17,599 bases of DNA from CANHVK01 sp046304235 (lineage in GTDB: Bacteria; Bacteroidota; Bacteroidia; Flavobacteriales_D; Crocinitomicaceae). The position numbers and the translations under genes were made by a program. Positions 14,698-17,599 of this stretch are shown piece after piece (the stretch's first letter is position 1; each line of letters begins with the position of its first letter). The notes under the pieces are model-generated. The model ran no database searches and was not told the origin of the DNA. It saw only the letters and a program-made list of their open reading frames with translations. The stretch is taken from assembly GCA_046304235.1 (NCBI GenBank), contig JBKCEW010000047.1, forward strand, positions 1 to 17,599, written 5' to 3'.

Positions 14698-14705
14698 TAA
14701 TTTTG
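14698..14705 (+). promoter_or_regulatory. Putative -7 promoter box of the 14714 gene
   Basis: TAATTTTG matches TAnnTTTG and ends 8 nt before the ATG. A TTG at 14680-14682 could be the -33 box, though 15 bp is shorter than usual. The 77-bp spacer must also hold the divergent promoter of the PaaY-like gene. Confidence 0.5.
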
Positions 14706-14713
14706 CCAGTATT

Positions 14714-15385
14714 ATGTTGAATAAATTCTCGGTTTTATTTCTTTTTATATCTATTACTTCAATATTTTATTCCCAAGTAATAGTTGGTGGAGGTTTTAAT
14801 TCTATCGGAGCGGTAAATATTAAGCAACCTTATTTAGGGATTAATCTCTTAGGGGAATATAGAAATGATGATATGGCTTATTTTGCAAAGTTTTATACCA
14901 CTTTACCACAAAATGATTCTGAAACTTTTATTCAGATGGAGCCATTGAATCCAGAAGAATTGATTAATCTCCAGTTGAATGGATCATCTAGATATAATTA
15001 TAATGTGCTTGAATTCGGAAAGAAAAACTTTTATGGTGAGGATTTAGATTTTGGTCCTGCAGGGTATTTAAGCTCTCATTTTTCATTAATTATGAATACA
15101 TTAAGACTTAAGACAGATGAATTCGATGTGAGTAGATATCGATTTCCAGATGGTTATGTGGATAAAGCAAGAATTTATTCACTAGCAGCAGGCATCAATC
15201 TCGGTGCACAATATGCTTTTTTTCATGGTACTTATTATCTAGATTTTGGGCTAAATTATACACTCATCGCTAATTCAAGTAATTCATTTAATCAAATGCA
15301 ACAATTTAGTTCTTTTAATTCTTACAGACAATTGTTTTTTGTATTTAACTTAGGATTTAAGAAGACCATTTTTTATGATTTTTAG
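14714..15385 (+). CDS. Exported protein of unknown function, probable outer-membrane barrel-like
   Basis: I do not recognise the family of this 223-residue protein. Residues 1-20 form a signal peptide (MLNKFSVLFLFISITSIFYSQ, with cleavage likely near S19-Q21). The mature part is rich in aromatic and alternating polar/hydrophobic stretches (VIVGGGFNSIG, GINLLGEYRND, AAGINLGAQYAFF, YYLDFGLNYTLIA, LFFVFNLGFKKT). It ends in phenylalanine (IFYDF), as expected of a small outer-membrane beta-barrel recognised by the BAM machinery. There is no lipobox and no T9SS sorting domain. It is a single-gene unit between a divergent gene and the Crp/Fnr promoter. Confidence 0.65.
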   Translation: MLNKFSVLFLFISITSIFYSQVIVGGGFNSIGAVNIKQPYLGINLLGEYRNDDMAYFAKFYTTLPQNDSETFIQMEPLNPEELINLQLNGSSRYNYNVLEFGKKNFYGEDLDFGPAGYLSSHFSLIMNTLRLKTDEFDVSRYRFPDGYVDKARIYSLAAGINLGAQYAFFHGTYYLDFGLNYTLIANSSNSFNQMQQFSSFNSYRQLFFVFNLGFKKTIFYDF

Positions 15386-15451
15386 TTAAGTTATTAAGTA
15401 AATATCATTATTACATCTAAAAAATATTCTAATAAAAATAAGTGAAATTAC

Positions 15452-15459
15452 TATCTTTG
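15452..15459 (+). promoter_or_regulatory. Putative -7 promoter box of the Crp/Fnr-transglutaminase operon
   Basis: TATCTTTG is an exact TAnnTTTG match, leaving a 19-nt leader to the ATG at 15479. No clear -33 TTG box is seen. The AT-rich 93-bp spacer holds no other recognisable signal. Confidence 0.6.
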
Positions 15460-15478
15460 CTATCTAACCTACTTAAAA

Positions 15479-16177
15479 ATGATTGATCATTCTCATAAAT
15501 TTGTCACCTGTGAAAACTGTGGTGCAAAGAAAAACTCACTTTTTGCTGATTGCTCAATTGAACAAACAGCGGACTTAAATTCGAATAAAACTTGTAATTA
15601 CTATAAAAAGAATCAAGGACTTTTTTTAGAAGGTAGTATTCCGAGAGGTATCTATTGTATAAACAAAGGGAAGGTGAAGGTATTCACATTAGGTGATGAA
15701 GGAAAAGAACAAATCATACAAATTGCCGGCGAAGGAGAAGTTCTGGGTTTTCGATCTATTTTTAGTGGAGAACCATACAAGGTGAGTGCAAATACATTAG
15801 AAGATTCTAACATTTGTTTTATTCATCGAGAAAACTTCTTGAATATGATTGATACAAATTCGGCTTTAAGAAATGCATTATTGAAAGAGTTGTCAAAAGA
15901 ATTAGGAGAACAAGCGGAATTCATTACAAACATGGCTCAAAAGTCGGTACGTGAACGTTTAGCATTTGTTTTGTTGATTCTTAAAGATGTCTACAAAGAA
16001 GAGCCAATTAATTTATCTCGTGAAGATCTTGCAAATTTTGTAGGGACAGCTACTGAAACCTTGATACGTCTTTTAAAAGAATTCAAAGAGGATGGGTATA
16101 TTGATATTGCGACCAGGAAATTGACGCTTTTAAACACTCAAAGTTTAGTGAAGTTAGCAGGTAATCATCATCGTTAG
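15479..16177 (+). CDS. Crp/Fnr family transcriptional regulator with N-terminal cysteines
   Basis: This 232-residue regulator has a cyclic-nucleotide-binding-type beta-roll (about 40-140, including GIYCINKGKVKVF and GEGEVLGFRSIFSGEPY). A dimer helix follows, then a winged helix-turn-helix (about 178-210, LSREDLANFVGTATETLIRLL). The ATG-proximal part carries CENC (11-14), C25 and C39, with C60 and C113 further on. A similar CxxC start is common in Bacteroidota Crp/Fnr proteins, but whether it binds Fe-S, heme or zinc is unknown. The consensus cAMP-binding residues are not evident, so an oxygen, NO or redox signal is more likely than cAMP. It is followed after 3 nt by a transglutaminase-like gene, which is probably cotranscribed. 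Confidence 0.92.
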   Translation: MIDHSHKFVTCENCGAKKNSLFADCSIEQTADLNSNKTCNYYKKNQGLFLEGSIPRGIYCINKGKVKVFTLGDEGKEQIIQIAGEGEVLGFRSIFSGEPYKVSANTLEDSNICFIHRENFLNMIDTNSALRNALLKELSKELGEQAEFITNMAQKSVRERLAFVLLILKDVYKEEPINLSREDLANFVGTATETLIRLLKEFKEDGYIDIATRKLTLLNTQSLVKLAGNHHR

Positions 16178-16180
16178 TTT

Positions 16181-16822
16181 ATGAGTGAATATCTTGTTGA
16201 AACTTCGTTTTTAGATTATACAAACACAATGTTTGATGATTTTTTAAAAGATATTCCTTGCAATTTAACCCCTAAAGAATTAGCAGTACAGTTATATGTA
16301 AAAGTAAGAGAATCGTTTTTATACGACCCTTACCATCTTGATTTAACGTATGATGCATTGAAAGCATCTAATGTATTAAGAAAAAAACGTGCTTGGTGTG
16401 TTGAAAAAGCGATTGTTTTAGCTGCTTCAGCTCGAAAATTTAATATTCCGTCTAGGTTAGGATATGCAATTGTTATAAATCATATTGGAGTAGAAAAGCT
16501 AACTAGCTATTTGAGAAGACCTGAAATAGTTTTTCATGGATATGTTGAATTACTTGTAAATGATATTTGGGTCAAATGTACTCCTTCATTTGATTCACGT
16601 ATCTGTAGAATGTCTAATGTATCTGTTCTAGATTGGGATGGTGAGAACGATTCTTTGTTTCAACCTTTTCAAGGTAATTCAAGATTTATGGAATATATTC
16701 ATGATTATGGAACTTTTTCAGATGTACCGATAGAATTAATGAATACTGAGATGCATAAATATTATCCTCATTTATTTGAATCAGAATTTGATTCGAAAGA
16801 TTTTTCTTTTCATCATCTGTAA
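16181..16822 (+). CDS. Transglutaminase-like (papain-fold) domain protein
   Basis: This 213-residue soluble protein has a transglutaminase-like core. Its catalytic triad appears to be C73 in RAWCVEKAIVLAASARKF, H119 in VFHGYVELLVNDIWVKCTP, and D138 in PSFD. Spacing and the GIPSRLGYA-like segment (NIPSRLGYA, 88-96) match the family. Members act as transglutaminases, proteases or peptide-processing enzymes; which applies here is unknown. There is no signal peptide or membrane helix, so it is cytosolic. It starts 3 nt after the Crp/Fnr gene, suggesting coexpression under the same signal. The C-terminal 50 residues show no recognised domain. Confidence 0.8.
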   Translation: MSEYLVETSFLDYTNTMFDDFLKDIPCNLTPKELAVQLYVKVRESFLYDPYHLDLTYDALKASNVLRKKRAWCVEKAIVLAASARKFNIPSRLGYAIVINHIGVEKLTSYLRRPEIVFHGYVELLVNDIWVKCTPSFDSRICRMSNVSVLDWDGENDSLFQPFQGNSRFMEYIHDYGTFSDVPIELMNTEMHKYYPHLFESEFDSKDFSFHHL

Positions 16823-16837
16823 TCATTTTCCATTCGT

Positions 16838-16845
16838 TATCTTTG
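16838..16845 (+). promoter_or_regulatory. Putative -7 promoter box of smpB
   Basis: TATCTTTG matches TAnnTTTG and ends 7 nt before the smpB ATG, implying a very short leader. No -33 TTG box is evident at the usual distance. It is the same 8-mer found before the Crp/Fnr gene. Confidence 0.55.
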
Positions 16846-16852
16846 TTTTACC

Positions 16853-17308
16853 ATGCCTGAGAAACAATTAAACATAAAAAATAAACGAGCTCGTTTTGAA
16901 TATCACCTTTTAGATGAATATTCAGCTGGTATTCAATTGACAGGCACAGAGATAAAAAGTATTCGTAATGGGAAAGCTTCAATTCTTGAAGCTTATTGCG
17001 TTTTTGTTCATGGGGAAGTCTTTATTCGAAACATGCACATTTCTGAATATGAAAATGGGTCTTTTTATAATCATAGACCTCGTGCAGATCGAAAATTATT
17101 ATTAAATCGTTCGGAGATTAAAAAAATAGAAAGATTTTTAATGGTAAAAGGAAATACTTTAATTCCTTTAAAAATGTTTCTATCTGAAAAAGGTTGGGTT
17201 AAATTGTTGTTTGCGTGTGCACAAGGAAAAAAATTACATGACAAACGAAACGACATGAAAGACAAAGATGCGAAGATGGAATTAGATCGTGCTTTGAAGA
17301 GATTTTAA
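16853..17308 (+). CDS. smpB: SsrA-binding protein SmpB
   Basis: SmpB binds tmRNA and delivers it to stalled ribosomes for trans-translation. This 151-residue protein has the standard OB-fold core: NKRARFEYHLLDEYSAGIQL, the TGTEIKSIRNGK motif and NGSFYNHRPRADRKLLL. The basic C-terminal tail that enters the ribosomal A site is present and intact (GKKLHDKRNDMKDKD then ALKRF). Length and start are normal. No tmRNA gene is in the window. It is convergent with rplS, and a bidirectional hairpin lies between them. Confidence 0.97.
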   Translation: MPEKQLNIKNKRARFEYHLLDEYSAGIQLTGTEIKSIRNGKASILEAYCVFVHGEVFIRNMHISEYENGSFYNHRPRADRKLLLNRSEIKKIERFLMVKGNTLIPLKMFLSEKGWVKLLFACAQGKKLHDKRNDMKDKDAKMELDRALKRF

Positions 17309-17354
17309 TCCCTAACTGAAATTAATTTAAAATAATATAATCAAAAACTATTTT

Positions 17355-17390
17355 AAAACAAAAAAGGCTCACAATTGTGAGCCTAAATTT
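17355..17390. terminator. Bidirectional terminator between smpB and rplS
   Basis: AGGCTCACAATTGTGAGCCT (17365-17384) is a perfect 20-nt palindrome forming a strong stem with a four-base AATT loop. On the left is an A-rich run (17355-17365), giving a U-run for minus-strand transcripts of rplS. On the right TAAATTTTAG is a weaker T-run for smpB. It sits in the spacer between the two convergent genes. Confidence 0.85.
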
Positions 17391-17406
17391 TAGATTAATT
17401 AAAATC

Positions 17407-17556
17407 TTATTTCTTGTGAGCGAAGCTTCTTTTCTCTCTAATTCTTGCAGCTTTACCAGTAAGGTTACGGAAGTAGAAAATACGAGCTCTTCTAACATCA
17501 CCTTTCTTGTTTACAACGATTTCATCTAAAAATGGAGATGAAATAGGGAAGATACG
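17407..17556 (-). CDS. rplS: 50S ribosomal protein L19, 3' part only
   Basis: The minus strand encodes the C-terminal 49 residues of L19: RIFPISSPFLDEIVV, KKGDVRRARIFYFRNLTGK and AARIREKRSFAHKK before the TAA at 17407-17409. L19 sits at the interface of the two ribosomal subunits. The upstream half does not match L19 in any frame: right before RIFPI the frame has a TAG (17557-17559), a CCT and then a TGA, where a conserved GVGVE-type stretch is expected. The remaining bases to the window end look unrelated. As L19 is essential, a misjoined sequence end is more likely than a real truncation. Confidence 0.9.
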   Translation of the reverse strand, partial: RIFPISSPFLDEIVVNKKGDVRRARIFYFRNLTGKAARIREKRSFAHKK

Positions 17557-17559
17557 CTA

Positions 17560-17599
17560 AGGTCAAAACTGAAATTGTTTTTACTTCAGGCGAACAACC
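17560..17599. other. Terminal 40 bases not continuous with rplS
   Basis: These bases do not encode L19 on the minus strand. On the plus strand they read KVKTEIVFTSGEQ without a stop, which looks like a fragment of another coding sequence I do not recognise. A chimeric contig end would explain it. Confidence 0.5.

Overview
The window looks like ordinary chromosome from a low-GC member of the Bacteroidota, most likely order Flavobacteriales; the family cannot be fixed from sequence alone. The evidence is: a fused LpxC-FabZ gene (a Bacteroidota hallmark), a flavobacterial-type ECF sigma factor and Crp/Fnr regulator, adjacent acyltransferases of the glycine/ornithine aminolipid type, TAnnTTTG -7 promoter boxes close to several start codons, and AT-rich spacers. 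I found no rRNA, tRNA, insertion sequence, prophage or CRISPR array, and no convincing new multi-gene system. The unusual material is in the spacers and gene ends.

Layout. 1-170 is an AT-rich leader with no gene. 171-761 (+) is an ECF sigma factor, convergent with gcvT (891-1973, -) across a shared bidirectional hairpin terminator. 2074-3000 (+) is a PLP enzyme of the ACC deaminase/D-cysteine desulfhydrase family, followed by a doubtful ORF remnant. 3271-4791 (-) is a secreted PhoD-like phosphatase. The spacer 4792-5185 hides a frameshifted remnant of a HigA-type antitoxin (+) and, on the other strand, an out-of-frame tail that may belong to the DUF1826-like gene at 5186-5881 (-). 5962-6142 is a gene-free block rich in inverted repeats, probably a dispersed intergenic element. 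7894-6145 (-) is a two-gene unit: a PlsC-like O-acyltransferase and a GNAT-fold N-acyltransferase, matching the GlsA/GlsB aminolipid pair.

8025-8711 (+) is a membrane-anchored protein of unknown function. 8784-12005 (+) is the tight lipid A operon lpxD - lpxC/fabZ - lpxA, closed by a terminator whose hairpin contains the lpxA stop codon. It is followed by an RlmD-type 23S rRNA uracil methyltransferase lacking Fe-S cluster cysteines (12028-13491) and shikimate kinase (13495-13998). The convergent aroK and PaaY-like gamma-carbonic-anhydrase genes meet in a degenerate AATCTG repeat that reaches into both coding ends.

14714-15385 (+) is an exported, probably outer-membrane barrel-like protein of unknown function. 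15479-16822 (+) pairs a cysteine-rich Crp/Fnr regulator with a transglutaminase-like protein 3 nt downstream. smpB (16853-17308, +) is convergent with the 3' end of rplS (-) across a second bidirectional terminator. The rplS frame breaks about 40 bases before the window end, most simply a chimeric contig end.

Themes: the lipid A operon and the aminolipid pair both build outer-membrane lipids. RlmD, SmpB and L19 serve the ribosome; GcvT and AroK are central metabolism.
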